15,162 nucleotides of DNA from Wenzhouxiangellaceae bacterium (GTDB lineage Bacteria > Pseudomonadota > Gammaproteobacteria > Xanthomonadales > Wenzhouxiangellaceae): NCBI GenBank assembly GCA_023258355.1, contig JALQZL010000027.1:1-15162 (forward strand), in the 5' to 3' direction. Position 1 is the first letter of the stretch. Every line of letters starts with the position of its first letter. Of this stretch, positions 7,535 through 15,162 are shown one piece after another. A program made the position numbers and the translations under genes. A model generated the notes under the pieces. It searched no databases. It saw only the letters and a program-made list of their open reading frames with translations, and was not told the DNA's origin.

Positions 7535-7867
7535 ATGTCTGTTAATGAGGACTCGCAAAAGGCCAGACACCTGTTAGATGAACTGGCAAAGGTCGGTCGC
7601 ACCATCACCTATCGTGAGATGGCCCAACGTTTGGGATTATCTGGCCCAAAACAGATTGCTCGCTTATCATCAATACTGGAAGATGTGATGTCTGAGGATG
7701 TGGAGAAAGGAAGGCCACTCCGTGCGGCACTCGTGGTCAGTCGGTTGACTCCCCACTTGCCACGGCCTGGATTCTTTGCCCATGCGCGACGACTTGGCGT
7801 CTTGTCTGATGAAGACCCAGCCACTTATCATCAATCTATGCTTGACGCTGTTAAGCGAGAAAACTAA
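7535..7867 (+). CDS. Small winged-helix-like protein of unknown function
   Basis: I do not recognise a named family. The 110-residue, soluble, fairly basic protein starts with a predicted helix (residues about 5-20). A stretch that reads like a helix-turn-helix follows: TITYREMAQRLGLSGPKQIA, about residues 23-42. The centre has GRPLRAALVVSR and a proline-rich PHLPRPGFF (about 73-81), then a short charged tail. The pattern of a TYREMA-like helix, a PL.AALVV strand and PGFF recalls small winged-helix proteins seen in scattered bacterial genomes, but that is memory, not a search. The ATG lies 3 nt after the lipA stop and no clear ribosome binding site precedes it, so translation is probably coupled to lipA. 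An 18-nt gap leads to the next gene. Base and codon use match the neighbours. The coding call is good; the function is unknown. Confidence 0.8.
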   Translation: MSVNEDSQKARHLLDELAKVGRTITYREMAQRLGLSGPKQIARLSSILEDVMSEDVEKGRPLRAALVVSRLTPHLPRPGFFAHARRLGVLSDEDPATYHQSMLDAVKREN

Positions 7868-7885
7868 AGCCCTAGGAGTACTGGC

Positions 7886-10111
7886 ATGTCAAATAAACCG
7901 CTTAGTCCATTGCTTAAGTCTGCCAATGACCATCTGAAGCCTGTGGTGTTGATCGCTGCCACGGTGCTGTTACTGGCGGCCTGCCAGTCTCAACAAACCA
8001 GTGGATCAGAACACAACAACAAGGAACCCCTGACGATGAAGGAATGGCCGAATCCACCGATGGCGAAGCAACGTGATTATTTGGTTGAAGCACCTGGTGG
8101 TAATCGCAACGATCCATGGTATTGGTTGAGGGACGATGAGCGAAAAAGTGAAGAGATGATCGCTTATCTGGAGGCCGAAAATGATTACAAAGAGGCAGCC
8201 CTGGCCCACTTGTCAACATTGCGGTCGAGCTTATTTGAGGAGTTGAAAGGGCGGATCAAGGAAGACGACAGCACCGTGCCTTACCTGGATCGAGGGTATT
8301 GGTACTACACCCGTTATGAAGAGGGGCTGGAATATCCCATCTTTGCCAGAAAGGCTGGCTCACTGGATTCGCCTGAAGAGTTGGTTTTAGATGTCAATCA
8401 GGTGGCTGAGGGCCATGAGTTTTATTCCGTGGGTGATATGGACATCACGCTGGATGGAACAACACTGGCTTGGCTTGAAGACACGGTGGGTCGAAGACAA
8501 TATGAAATTGTCATCAAAGACCTGAAAAATGGCGAGGTCACCAGTTCTGGTATCTCAGGAGTCTCTAGTGTGACTTGGTCAGCGGATAATCGTTATCTTT
8601 TCTATGTGGCTAATCACCCAGAGACACTTCGGTCTTGGCAAGTCTGGCGCTTGGATGTGCAGGCGGCCAGTGACGATCCCAAACGCGCTGTTTTGGTCTA
8701 TCAGGAAGATGACGATGCATTTTATACAGGCATCGGTCGGACAACGTCAGACGCCTTCATCACACTGTATGTCAGCTCAACGGTTTCGACTGAGATGCAG
8801 ATCCTGCCCTCAGACCAGCCCTTAGAGGCATTCAAGGTCTTTTATCCCAGGGAGAGAGACCATGAGTATGGGGCGGATCACTTAGGTGATCAGTGGATTA
8901 TTCGAACCAATTATCAGGCACCCAATTTCCGTCTTATGTCGGTGGATTTAAATGATCACGCCGACCGACGAGCTTGGCAGGATCTGATCCCTCACACAGA
9001 GGATCGTTTTATCCATGGCTTTGATGCTTTTGAGTCTTTTTTGGCTATCAGTGAGCGGTCCAATGGTCTGCGTGCACTCCGAATCTATGACTGGGATACG
9101 AAAGAATCATCGCTGTTGTCATTTGATGAACCCGCTTATGCTGCCTATCTCGGGACCAATGTTGATCAGGCCTCTACCAAGCTGCGCTACATCTACACCT
9201 CAATGACCACTCCCACACAAACATGGGAAATTGATGTGGCCAACGGGCAACGTGAGTTGCTGAAGCAAGTGGAGGTGCCGGGTGGCTTTGAGGCGACGGA
9301 CTATGTCACACGACGAACATGGGCCGAGGCTGGGGATGGCACGCTCATCCCAGTTTCATTGATGTATCACAAAGACACCGCGTTGGATGGCACGGCACCT
9401 TTGTATCAGTATGGCTATGGCTCCTATGGCGCCAGCATGGATCCAACCTTCAGCACGAGCCGTTTGAGCCTGGTGGATCGGGGATTTGTTTATGCCATTG
9501 CCCACATCCGAGGTGGTCAGGAAATGGGGCGTGTTTGGTATGAGCAAGGACGCCTTTTGAACAAAATGAATACCTTCACCGATTTTATTGATGTCACGGA
9601 CCATTTAATTGAGCAAGGTTGGGTGGATGGCTCTCGGGTATTTGCCATGGGCGGTAGTGCTGGTGGCTTGCTCGTCGGAGCCGTGGTGAACATGGCACCT
9701 GATAAGTATCAGGGCGTGATCGCTCACGTGCCTTTTGTGGATGTGGTGACCACGATGTTAGATGAATCGATCCCATTAACCACCAATGAATTTGATGAAT
9801 GGGGAAATCCAAAAGATCCCGAGTATTATGACTATATGATGCGCTACTCGCCCTATGACAACGTTGAGGCGAAAGACTATCCAGCCATGCTGGTCACCAG
9901 CGGATTATGGGACTCTCAGGTGCAATATTGGGAGCCAACCAAGTGGGTGGCCAAACTCAGGGCCACCAAGACAGATGACAACTTGCTGTTGTTGCATACC
10001 AATATGGAGGCGGGCCATGGTGGGGCTTCTGGGCGGTTTAGGCGACTGGAGCAAACGGCGATGGAGTACTCTTTCGTGCTAGCACTGGCTGGTGAAACAG
10101 CAGCAGAGTAA
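7886..10111 (+). CDS. ptrB: Oligopeptidase B (S9A serine peptidase), predicted lipoprotein
   Basis: Serine oligopeptidase that cleaves short peptides after Lys or Arg. It has 741 residues against about 686 in E. coli. The catalytic triad is S591 in GGSAGG, D676 in WDSQVQYWEP and H711 in EAGHGG. An N-terminal helix and seven-bladed propeller region (about 55-455) precede the alpha/beta-hydrolase domain, as in the family. Unlike E. coli PtrB it has a lipoprotein signal: K11, H16 and K18, a hydrophobic core 19-30, and lipobox L-A-A-C with C33. The +2 residue is Gln, which favours outer-membrane sorting. The start at 7886 is firm: TAGGAG (7873-7878) lies 7 nt upstream. The acidic S1 pair of enterobacterial enzymes appears as E635 and D637 in NEFDEWGNP, where E. 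coli has Glu at both places. It probably degrades peptides in the periplasm. The symbol is by homology only. Confidence 0.93.
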   Translation: MSNKPLSPLLKSANDHLKPVVLIAATVLLLAACQSQQTSGSEHNNKEPLTMKEWPNPPMAKQRDYLVEAPGGNRNDPWYWLRDDERKSEEMIAYLEAENDYKEAALAHLSTLRSSLFEELKGRIKEDDSTVPYLDRGYWYYTRYEEGLEYPIFARKAGSLDSPEELVLDVNQVAEGHEFYSVGDMDITLDGTTLAWLEDTVGRRQYEIVIKDLKNGEVTSSGISGVSSVTWSADNRYLFYVANHPETLRSWQVWRLDVQAASDDPKRAVLVYQEDDDAFYTGIGRTTSDAFITLYVSSTVSTEMQILPSDQPLEAFKVFYPRERDHEYGADHLGDQWIIRTNYQAPNFRLMSVDLNDHADRRAWQDLIPHTEDRFIHGFDAFESFLAISERSNGLRALRIYDWDTKESSLLSFDEPAYAAYLGTNVDQASTKLRYIYTSMTTPTQTWEIDVANGQRELLKQVEVPGGFEATDYVTRRTWAEAGDGTLIPVSLMYHKDTALDGTAPLYQYGYGSYGASMDPTFSTSRLSLVDRGFVYAIAHIRGGQEMGRVWYEQGRLLNKMNTFTDFIDVTDHLIEQGWVDGSRVFAMGGSAGGLLVGAVVNMAPDKYQGVIAHVPFVDVVTTMLDESIPLTTNEFDEWGNPKDPEYYDYMMRYSPYDNVEAKDYPAMLVTSGLWDSQVQYWEPTKWVAKLRATKTDDNLLLLHTNMEAGHGGASGRFRRLEQTAMEYSFVLALAGETAAE

Positions 10112-10328
10112 ACCCAGCACCGCAACATTGTGATTTAACATGATGGGGTAATGGTATGGGTAACGAAGCCCTTTGGCTCGGGTGTGGTGCTTTTTTGCAT
10201 GGTGATGGGCGCTAAATTTGCCGCCAGCATGGCACGAAGTATATCCATAACCTTCATTCGGGTAACTCAGACGCACTAGCGCCGTGGCTTGCTCTGCTTA
10301 ATATGGCGCTGGGGATTGGTTAAGAGAG
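10112..10328. other. Non-coding gap between converging ptrB-like gene and tRNA-Ser
   Basis: Two transcription units converge on this 217-nt gap. A run of six T (10191-10196) follows GGTGC and could pair back with AGCACC at 10116-10121, but the loop would be over 60 nt, so a real terminator is doubtful. AGCGCC (10278-10283) and GGCGCT (10315-10320) form an inverted repeat around 31 nt without a T run. I see no convincing gene here. Confidence 0.5.
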
Positions 10329-10421
10329 TGGCGGAGAGAGAGGGATTCGAACCCTCGATGAGGCTATAAACCCCATACTCCCTTAGCAGGGGAGCGCCTT
10401 CAGCCACTCGGCCACCTCTCC
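10329..10421 (-). tRNA. serX: tRNA-Ser (anticodon GCU, encoded CCA)
   Basis: The minus strand folds as a 93-nt class II tRNA. The acceptor stem is GGAGAGG with TCTCTCC, containing one G-T wobble, then discriminator G and encoded CCA (10329-10331). The anticodon stem CTCCC/GGGAG encloses the loop CTGCTAA, with anticodon GCT at 10385-10387, which reads AGC/AGU serine codons. The long variable arm has a stem of about 6 bp, and the T arm is GAGGG-TTCGAAT-CCCTC. It lies 71 nt after mgtE on the same strand but has its own promoter. No T-rich terminator is evident downstream. The symbol serX follows E. coli use for tRNA-Ser(GCU). Confidence 0.97.
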
Positions 10422-10438
10422 GTTCCAAGATCCCTCAG

Positions 10439-10467
10439 TTTATCAGAACTCTGCCCTCGGCTGTCAA
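10439..10467 (-). promoter_or_regulatory. Promoter of tRNA-Ser
   Basis: On the minus strand a perfect -35 box TTGACA (plus positions 10462-10467) is followed after exactly 17 nt by GATAAA (10439-10444). The mature tRNA 5' end is at 10421, so the leader would be about 10 nt, typical for a stable RNA gene. It lies between the mgtE stop and the tRNA, so the tRNA does not depend on mgtE transcription. Confidence 0.7.
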
Positions 10468-10492
10468 TGGATGTGGCCTCTGAGGTTGCCAA

Positions 10493-11851
10493 TTAGCCGC
10501 CAGATAGACCCTGACTCAGCATCAGACTGGCTGTTGTGAGGTAAATAAGAATTCCACCGATATCAGCGATCGATGTGATGAGGGGCACACTGGCTGTGGC
10601 AGGGTCAAGTTTGAAGCGCGTCAAAATAAAAGGCATCACCATTCCCATCATCGAGCCAAAGACTACCACCGCAATCATGGAGATGGCCACAATGATGGCG
10701 ATCTCGGCACCACCTCTATAGAAACCGACCAATGACACAATCAGTGCCAGGGTGATGCCGAGGGCAAGCGCAACGCTTAGCTCCTTTCCCCAGAGTTTGA
10801 ACCAGTCTTTCAGCTGCACATCGCCTGTTGCCAAAGCTCGGACCATGAGCGTCGCAGCTTGCGCGCCGGCATTACCCCCCGTCCCGATGACCAGGGGCAG
10901 AAAGAAGACCAATAAAATCATTGACTGGATCGTGGCTTCAAATGCGGCGATGGCTGCGCCGCCGAGTAGGTTCATGATGACCAAAATCATCAGCCAACCA
11001 ACACGCTTCCTAAACAGCAGGGTAGTGGAGGCCTCTTTCAGAGAGACGGTTAAGACACCGGCACCACCAAGCTTATGGAAATCCTCCGTAATCTCTTCTT
11101 CAGCCACATCCATGATGTCGTCGACGGTCACAATCCCGATTAAGACGCCCTGCTTATCAGTCACAGCCAGGGTGCTCAGATCATAACGTTGAATGACTTG
11201 CACCGCTTCTTCTCTATCTGCTGAGGCGAGTACTGAATAAAACTCCCCATCCATCAGTGCCTCGACAGGCCTGTCTTGGCGCGCCAAGATGAAATCTTTG
11301 AGCCGAATCGCATCCACAAGGCGGCCACGCTCATCGGTAACAAAGACAAAATTAACGGTTTCGCCACGGTCAGCTTCATGGCGGATATGATCGAGTGCGC
11401 GTGCGACCGTCCAGTGTGATTCCACAGACACAAAGTGAGGTGTCATCAGGCGCCCGATTGACTCTTCCGGATACCCCAAGAGATTCAGCGACTGTTTTAA
11501 GTCAGCCGGTCCGAGCAGTTTTAGATGATTTTCTAGATCATCGGCACTCAAGCTCTCCAAGAAAGCCGTTCGGTCATCAGGCAGAAGCTCGTGTAGGATC
11601 TTACGCGCCGTTGCTGAGGGCAGGGCATTAAGGAGATCTAATTGTTGGCGATCACCAAGATAGGAAAAAGTATCGGTTTGACGTTCATCTGGGAGACGCT
11701 GAAACAGGTCCACTCTGCCGTCAATCGCTTCGATTTCAGCCAATGCATCAGCGATGTCTTGAACGGCGAGACTGTCGAGTGCTTGATCTACTTGACTCGC
11801 TTTGCCAAGTTTCAGCAGGCCCAGCAACTCTGTGGTTGCCACATCAGACAC
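10493..11851 (-). CDS. mgtE: Magnesium transporter MgtE
   Basis: Inner-membrane Mg2+ channel gated by cytoplasmic Mg2+. The 452-residue protein has the full family layout. An N-terminal superhelical MgtE_N domain (about 1-130) is followed by two CBS domains (about 136-255) and a connecting helix with acidic EEEITEDF (251-258). About five membrane helices span roughly 284-450. The hallmark GTGGNAGAQ is at 323-331. The last helix region has D416 in DPA and D430 in SIADIGG; one of these should be the pore aspartate, and I favour D430 by spacing to the C-terminus. The start is GTG at 11851, supported by TGGAGA about 10 nt upstream. The gene is divergent from guaB across 214 nt. No Mg2+ riboswitch (M-box) is recognisable upstream, fitting control at the protein level through the CBS domains. 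Confidence 0.95.
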   Translation of the reverse strand: MSDVATTELLGLLKLGKASQVDQALDSLAVQDIADALAEIEAIDGRVDLFQRLPDERQTDTFSYLGDRQQLDLLNALPSATARKILHELLPDDRTAFLESLSADDLENHLKLLGPADLKQSLNLLGYPEESIGRLMTPHFVSVESHWTVARALDHIRHEADRGETVNFVFVTDERGRLVDAIRLKDFILARQDRPVEALMDGEFYSVLASADREEAVQVIQRYDLSTLAVTDKQGVLIGIVTVDDIMDVAEEEITEDFHKLGGAGVLTVSLKEASTTLLFRKRVGWLMILVIMNLLGGAAIAAFEATIQSMILLVFFLPLVIGTGGNAGAQAATLMVRALATGDVQLKDWFKLWGKELSVALALGITLALIVSLVGFYRGGAEIAIIVAISMIAVVVFGSMMGMVMPFILTRFKLDPATASVPLITSIADIGGILIYLTTASLMLSQGLSGG

Positions 11852-12029
11852 AGTCTGTGGTCTCCAGCTTTGCTAAACTGGTTCTATCCAGCCTGTGAGT
11901 CGTGTATCGGGGCAACTTGTGTGGCGAAGTCATGAATCGGATTCGGTGCGGGTTTGACACCGACCTCCCTCAAGCACAGAAACCTGCGGTCAGTATAAGG
12001 TTTGGACTATTTTTGTCAAACGTAACGGG

Positions 12030-12035
12030 TATAAT
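12030..12035 (+). promoter_or_regulatory. Probable -10 element of guaBA promoter
   Basis: A perfect TATAAT lies 30 nt before the guaB ATG. No -35 box is at normal distance: TTGTCA (12013-12018) is only 11 nt away and TTGGAC (12002-12007) is 22 nt away. The promoter may depend on an activator or the AT-rich stretch just upstream. The position suits a short leader for the guaBA operon. Confidence 0.5.
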
Positions 12036-12065
12036 AGTCGGATAGCCAACAGCAGAGATAAGCCT

Positions 12066-13523
12066 ATGCGACTCATTGATGAAGCTCTCACTTTTGATGA
12101 CGTCTCATTGGTGCCTGACCATTCTGCCATCCTGCCGAAAGATGTTGATCTCAGCACCCGAATTACTCGGGACCTAGGTCTCAATATCCCCTTGGCCAGC
12201 GCTGCCATGGACACCGTGACCGAGGCGAGGTTAGCCATCACAATGGCCCAAGCTGGCGGTGTCGGTGTTCTTCATAAAAACATGTCTATTGAAGGTCAGG
12301 CTGAGCAGGTCCGGATCGTCAAGAAATATGAGGCGGGCGTGATTAAAGATCCCGTGACTGTCTCACCCCAGACAACCATCCGCGAAGTCCTTGATCTGAC
12401 CCGACGCCACAACATTTCGGGCGTGCCCGTGGTGGATGGGCATGAGTTGGTAGGAATTGTCACCAGCCGTGATATGCGTTTTGAGAAAAAATTGGATGAT
12501 CCCGTCCGCAATATCATGACGCGCAAAGACAAGTTGGTCACAGTCGAAGAGGGTGCAAGCCAAGATGAAGTGCTGGAGCTCTTGCATCGTCACCGTATTG
12601 AAAAAGTGTTGGTGGTGAATAAGCAATTCGAGCTAAGAGGTCTTGTGACCGTCAAGGACATCCAAAAAAGTAGAGATTTCCCGAATGCTGCAAAAGATGA
12701 TGCTGAGCAACTTTTGGCAGCAGCAGCTGTGGGGACTGGGGGCGATACTGAAGATCGGATCGCCGCACTTGTGGATGCCGGCGTTGATATCATCGTGGTG
12801 GATACAGCGCATGGACACTCGCAGGGTGTTTTGGACCGAGTGGCTTGGGTGAAAAAGCACTACGGTCATGTTCAAGTGATTGGGGGCAATGTGTCCACCT
12901 CGGCTGGTGCGCTGGCATTGGTCGAAGCCGGCGCGGATGCTGTCAAAGTAGGACAGGGGCCAGGATCAATCTGTACCACTCGGGTGGTGGCAGGGGTGGG
13001 TGTCCCACAGGTGAGTGCTGTGGCTGCGGCGGCTGAGGCCCTCAAAAAGAAAGATATTCCAGTGATTGCAGACGGTGGCATTCGCTTCTCGGGCGATTTT
13101 GCCAAAGCCATCGCGGCAGGTGCCTCTGTTGTCATGATTGGGGGTCTGTTCGCAGGCACCGAGGAGGCACCCGGTGAGGTGGAGCTGTACCAAGGCCGGT
13201 CCTATAAAAGCTACCGAGGCATGGGCTCTTTAGGTGCCATGGAGTTAGGATCAAAAGATAGGTATTTCCAAACAGACGCTGATCCAGACAAATTGGTCCC
13301 AGAGGGGATTGAGGGTCGCGTGCCCTACAAAGGTCCGCTGGGTAGTGTTGTCCACCAATTGCTTGGTGGCTTACGCTCATCCATGGGTTATGTCGGTTGT
13401 GGCACAATCGAGGCCATGCGCACAAAACCCCGATTTGTTCGTGTCACGGTCTCAGGGGTTCGTGAGTCTCATGCCCACGACGTCACCATCACCAAAGAAG
13501 CACCCAATTACAAGCTGGGCTAA
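12066..13523 (+). CDS. guaB: Inosine-5'-monophosphate dehydrogenase
   Basis: Oxidises IMP to XMP with NAD+, the committed step of guanine nucleotide synthesis, in the cytosol. The 485 residues match E. coli (488) closely. The TIM-barrel start LTFDDVSLVPDHS is followed by two CBS domains at about 93-205, the regulatory Bateman module (SGVPVVDG, then LVGIVTSRD, and LRGLVTVKD). The barrel resumes with VDTAHGHS and the active-site loop GPGSICTTR, in which C303 is the catalytic cysteine. The IADGGIRFSGD phosphate-binding region and the YRGMGSLGAM flap region follow. The ATG at 12066 has a modest AGAGAT (12054-12059) upstream. It heads a two-gene operon with guaA, 8 nt downstream, the order seen in E. 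coli. No purine riboswitch or PurR-type operator is obvious to me. Confidence 0.98.
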   Translation: MRLIDEALTFDDVSLVPDHSAILPKDVDLSTRITRDLGLNIPLASAAMDTVTEARLAITMAQAGGVGVLHKNMSIEGQAEQVRIVKKYEAGVIKDPVTVSPQTTIREVLDLTRRHNISGVPVVDGHELVGIVTSRDMRFEKKLDDPVRNIMTRKDKLVTVEEGASQDEVLELLHRHRIEKVLVVNKQFELRGLVTVKDIQKSRDFPNAAKDDAEQLLAAAAVGTGGDTEDRIAALVDAGVDIIVVDTAHGHSQGVLDRVAWVKKHYGHVQVIGGNVSTSAGALALVEAGADAVKVGQGPGSICTTRVVAGVGVPQVSAVAAAAEALKKKDIPVIADGGIRFSGDFAKAIAAGASVVMIGGLFAGTEEAPGEVELYQGRSYKSYRGMGSLGAMELGSKDRYFQTDADPDKLVPEGIEGRVPYKGPLGSVVHQLLGGLRSSMGYVGCGTIEAMRTKPRFVRVTVSGVRESHAHDVTITKEAPNYKLG

Positions 13524-13531
13524 GTGACATC

Positions 13532-15109
13532 GTGTCTTTAGATATTCAAGCTGATCGCATACTAATTCTTGACTTCGGCTCTCAGTATACGCAGCTCATT
13601 GCGCGCCGAATTCGAGAGATTGGCGTGTACTCTGAAATCCTGCCCTTCGATGTTGACCGCACGATGGTTGAATCATTCCAGCCGAAGGCAATCATCCTAT
13701 CTGGTGGCCCGGAGTCTGTCTCAGAAGAGGGAAGCCCACGCATCCCCCAAGTGGTCTTTGATCTGAACGTGCCGATACTGGGCATTTGTTATGGCATGCA
13801 GGCGCTGTCAGTCCACTTTGGTGGAAAAGTCTCCACGAGTGACGAGAAAGAATTTGGCTATGCCGAGGTGCGTCTTCATGAGCCAGGTAAATTACTGGAT
13901 GGCATTGAAGACCAAGTCGATGAAGTAGGTAAAGCCTCATTGTCTGTTTGGATGAGTCATGGTGACAAAGTTACTGAACTACCCGATGGGTTTAGTGTGT
14001 CCTGCACCACACCCTCTGCACCCATTGCAGGAATGGGTGATGATCGCCGTCGTTACTATGGCCTGCAATTTCATCCTGAGGTGACCCACACCCAACAAGG
14101 GATGCGTATCTTAGAACGATTCGTCGTGGACATTGCTGGGTGTTCAAAGAACTGGACAACCCAGGCGATCATAGAAGACCAAATTGAGCGCATCAAGGCA
14201 GAAGTAGGTGAAGGGACGGTGTTACTCGGTTTGTCGGGCGGTGTCGATTCATCCGTGGTCGCTGCCTTGCTGCACCAAGCCATCGGGAAGCAATTGCTGT
14301 GCTTATTTGTGGATACTGGGCTGCTCCGACACCAAGAAGGTGATCAGGTGATGGCCTTGTTTGCTGAGCACCTCGGAGTAAGAGTTGAACGCGTTAATGC
14401 CAAGGACCGATTTTTATCTGCGCTCAAGGGCGTAGGTGATCCTGAGGAAAAGCGAAAAATCATCGGCCGCGAATTTGTTCGTGTCTTTGAAGAAGCTGCT
14501 GCCAGCCATCAAGAAGCCGAGTTTCTGGCACAAGGCACAATCTATCCAGATGTTATCGAGTCGGCTGGTGCATCAACAGGCAAAGCCAAAGTCATCAAGA
14601 GCCACCACAATGTGGGGGGTCTACCAGAAGATATGAGGTTGAAGTTGATTGAGCCTTTGCGTGAGTTGTTTAAGGATGAGGTGAGAAATATTGGGATTGA
14701 ACTTGGACTTCCCTCTGAGTTGGTCATGCGTCATCCCTTTCCTGGGCCGGGGCTCGGTGTTCGCATTTTGGGGGAAATCGAAGAAAGCCACATTGCACCT
14801 TTGCAGAAGGCAGATGATATTTTTATCTCAGAGCTTCGAGCAGCCAACCTCTATGATCAGGTCTCACAAGCTTTTGCGGTCTTTCTGCCTATCAAGTCTG
14901 TTGGTGTCGTCGGTGATGACAGGCGCTATGAATATGTTATTGCGCTTCGCGCCGTTGAAACCGTTGACTTCATGACAGCGAAATGGGCTCGTCTGGATCC
15001 AGAGTTTTTAGATCATGTCTCTCGTCGCATTATTAATGAGATAGATGGTGTGTCGCGCGTAGTTTATGATATCTCGGGTAAACCACCTGCTACGATTGAG
15101 TGGGAATAG
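13532..15109 (+). CDS. guaA: GMP synthase (glutamine-hydrolysing)
   Basis: Converts XMP to GMP using ATP and ammonia from glutamine. The protein has 525 residues, the E. coli length. The N-terminal class I glutamine amidotransferase domain has the triad C86 (GICYGMQ), H181 and E183 (HPEVTH). The ATP-pyrophosphatase domain starts with the P-loop SGGVDSS at 235-241. The C-terminal dimerisation domain ends in the family signature SGKPPATIEWE. The start is GTG at 13532, eight bases after the guaB stop. The ribosome binding site is weak (AAGTGA), so coupling with guaB translation is likely. The next ATG is well inside the amidotransferase domain, so GTG is preferred; the length match with E. coli supports this. 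No intrinsic terminator is visible in the 53 nt before the window ends. Confidence 0.98.
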   Translation: MSLDIQADRILILDFGSQYTQLIARRIREIGVYSEILPFDVDRTMVESFQPKAIILSGGPESVSEEGSPRIPQVVFDLNVPILGICYGMQALSVHFGGKVSTSDEKEFGYAEVRLHEPGKLLDGIEDQVDEVGKASLSVWMSHGDKVTELPDGFSVSCTTPSAPIAGMGDDRRRYYGLQFHPEVTHTQQGMRILERFVVDIAGCSKNWTTQAIIEDQIERIKAEVGEGTVLLGLSGGVDSSVVAALLHQAIGKQLLCLFVDTGLLRHQEGDQVMALFAEHLGVRVERVNAKDRFLSALKGVGDPEEKRKIIGREFVRVFEEAAASHQEAEFLAQGTIYPDVIESAGASTGKAKVIKSHHNVGGLPEDMRLKLIEPLRELFKDEVRNIGIELGLPSELVMRHPFPGPGLGVRILGEIEESHIAPLQKADDIFISELRAANLYDQVSQAFAVFLPIKSVGVVGDDRRYEYVIALRAVETVDFMTAKWARLDPEFLDHVSRRIINEIDGVSRVVYDISGKPPATIEWE

Positions 15110-15162
15110 GTAGCCGCTCAACCCTCCTGAAGACGCTGAATCATTGAGGCACTGTCACGAAT

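Noticed and set aside
10112..10200. Terminator after the oligopeptidase gene (AGCACC pairing with GGTGCT before six T)
   Set aside because: The 6-bp stem would enclose more than 60 nt, which is not a normal intrinsic terminator. It is left as a note only.
10079..10276. Minus-strand 65-codon open frame
   Set aside because: It overlaps the end of the oligopeptidase gene, has an odd His/Cys-rich composition and has no recognisable domain.
11852..12065. Riboswitch (M-box for mgtE or purine type for guaB)
   Set aside because: I saw no conserved core, no matching hairpins and no terminator/antiterminator pair, and the leaders are short.
15118..15162. Minus-strand frame ending in TGA at 15118-15120, possible 3' end of a convergent gene (…MIQRLQEG)
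   Set aside because: Only 14 codons are visible, and an open frame that short is common by chance. More sequence to the right would decide it.
1..15162. Defence island, prophage, insertion sequence, CRISPR array or toxin-antitoxin pair
   Set aside because: All large frames belong to housekeeping families. I found no transposase, integrase, direct-repeat array or small paired genes, and the tRNA has no attachment-site duplication nearby.

Overview
The window reads as core chromosome of a proteobacterium, most likely a gammaproteobacterium. UvrA, L21/L27, Obg, DeaD, LipA, GuaB and GuaA all look like their E. coli counterparts in length and motifs. The tRNA-Ser carries an encoded CCA end. GC content is moderate, and GTG starts are used for lipA, mgtE and guaA. 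No phage, insertion sequence, CRISPR array or defence island is visible. The family is not fixed by the sequence alone; an aquatic lineage is only a guess.

Layout, left to right. Minus strand: uvrA, running off the left edge. Plus strand: rplU-rpmA with its own good sigma70-type promoter and a strong intrinsic terminator; then obg overlapping deaD; then lipA, a small uncharacterised winged-helix-like gene 3 nt downstream, and a lipoprotein form of oligopeptidase B. Minus strand: mgtE, followed by tRNA-Ser(GCU), which has its own promoter. Plus strand: guaB and guaA, 8 nt apart, which together convert IMP to GMP. No gene-free stretch exceeds 300 bases; the longest are 10112-10328 and 11852-12065.

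Functionally this is housekeeping: DNA repair, ribosome synthesis and assembly (L21, L27, Obg, DeaD), lipoate synthesis, peptide breakdown, magnesium entry and guanine nucleotide synthesis.

The oddest feature is at the left edge. The first ~120 bases are about 27% GC by my count and use AT-rich codons, while the next 60 bases are about 62% GC. The uvrA reading frame is not broken at the switch, which falls in the highly conserved LSGGEAQR signature. This looks like a join between uvrA genes of two organisms, most simply an assembly chimera, though recombination is possible. I found no convincing new biological system. The items most worth a second look are this junction, the lipidated oligopeptidase B and the small lipA-linked gene.
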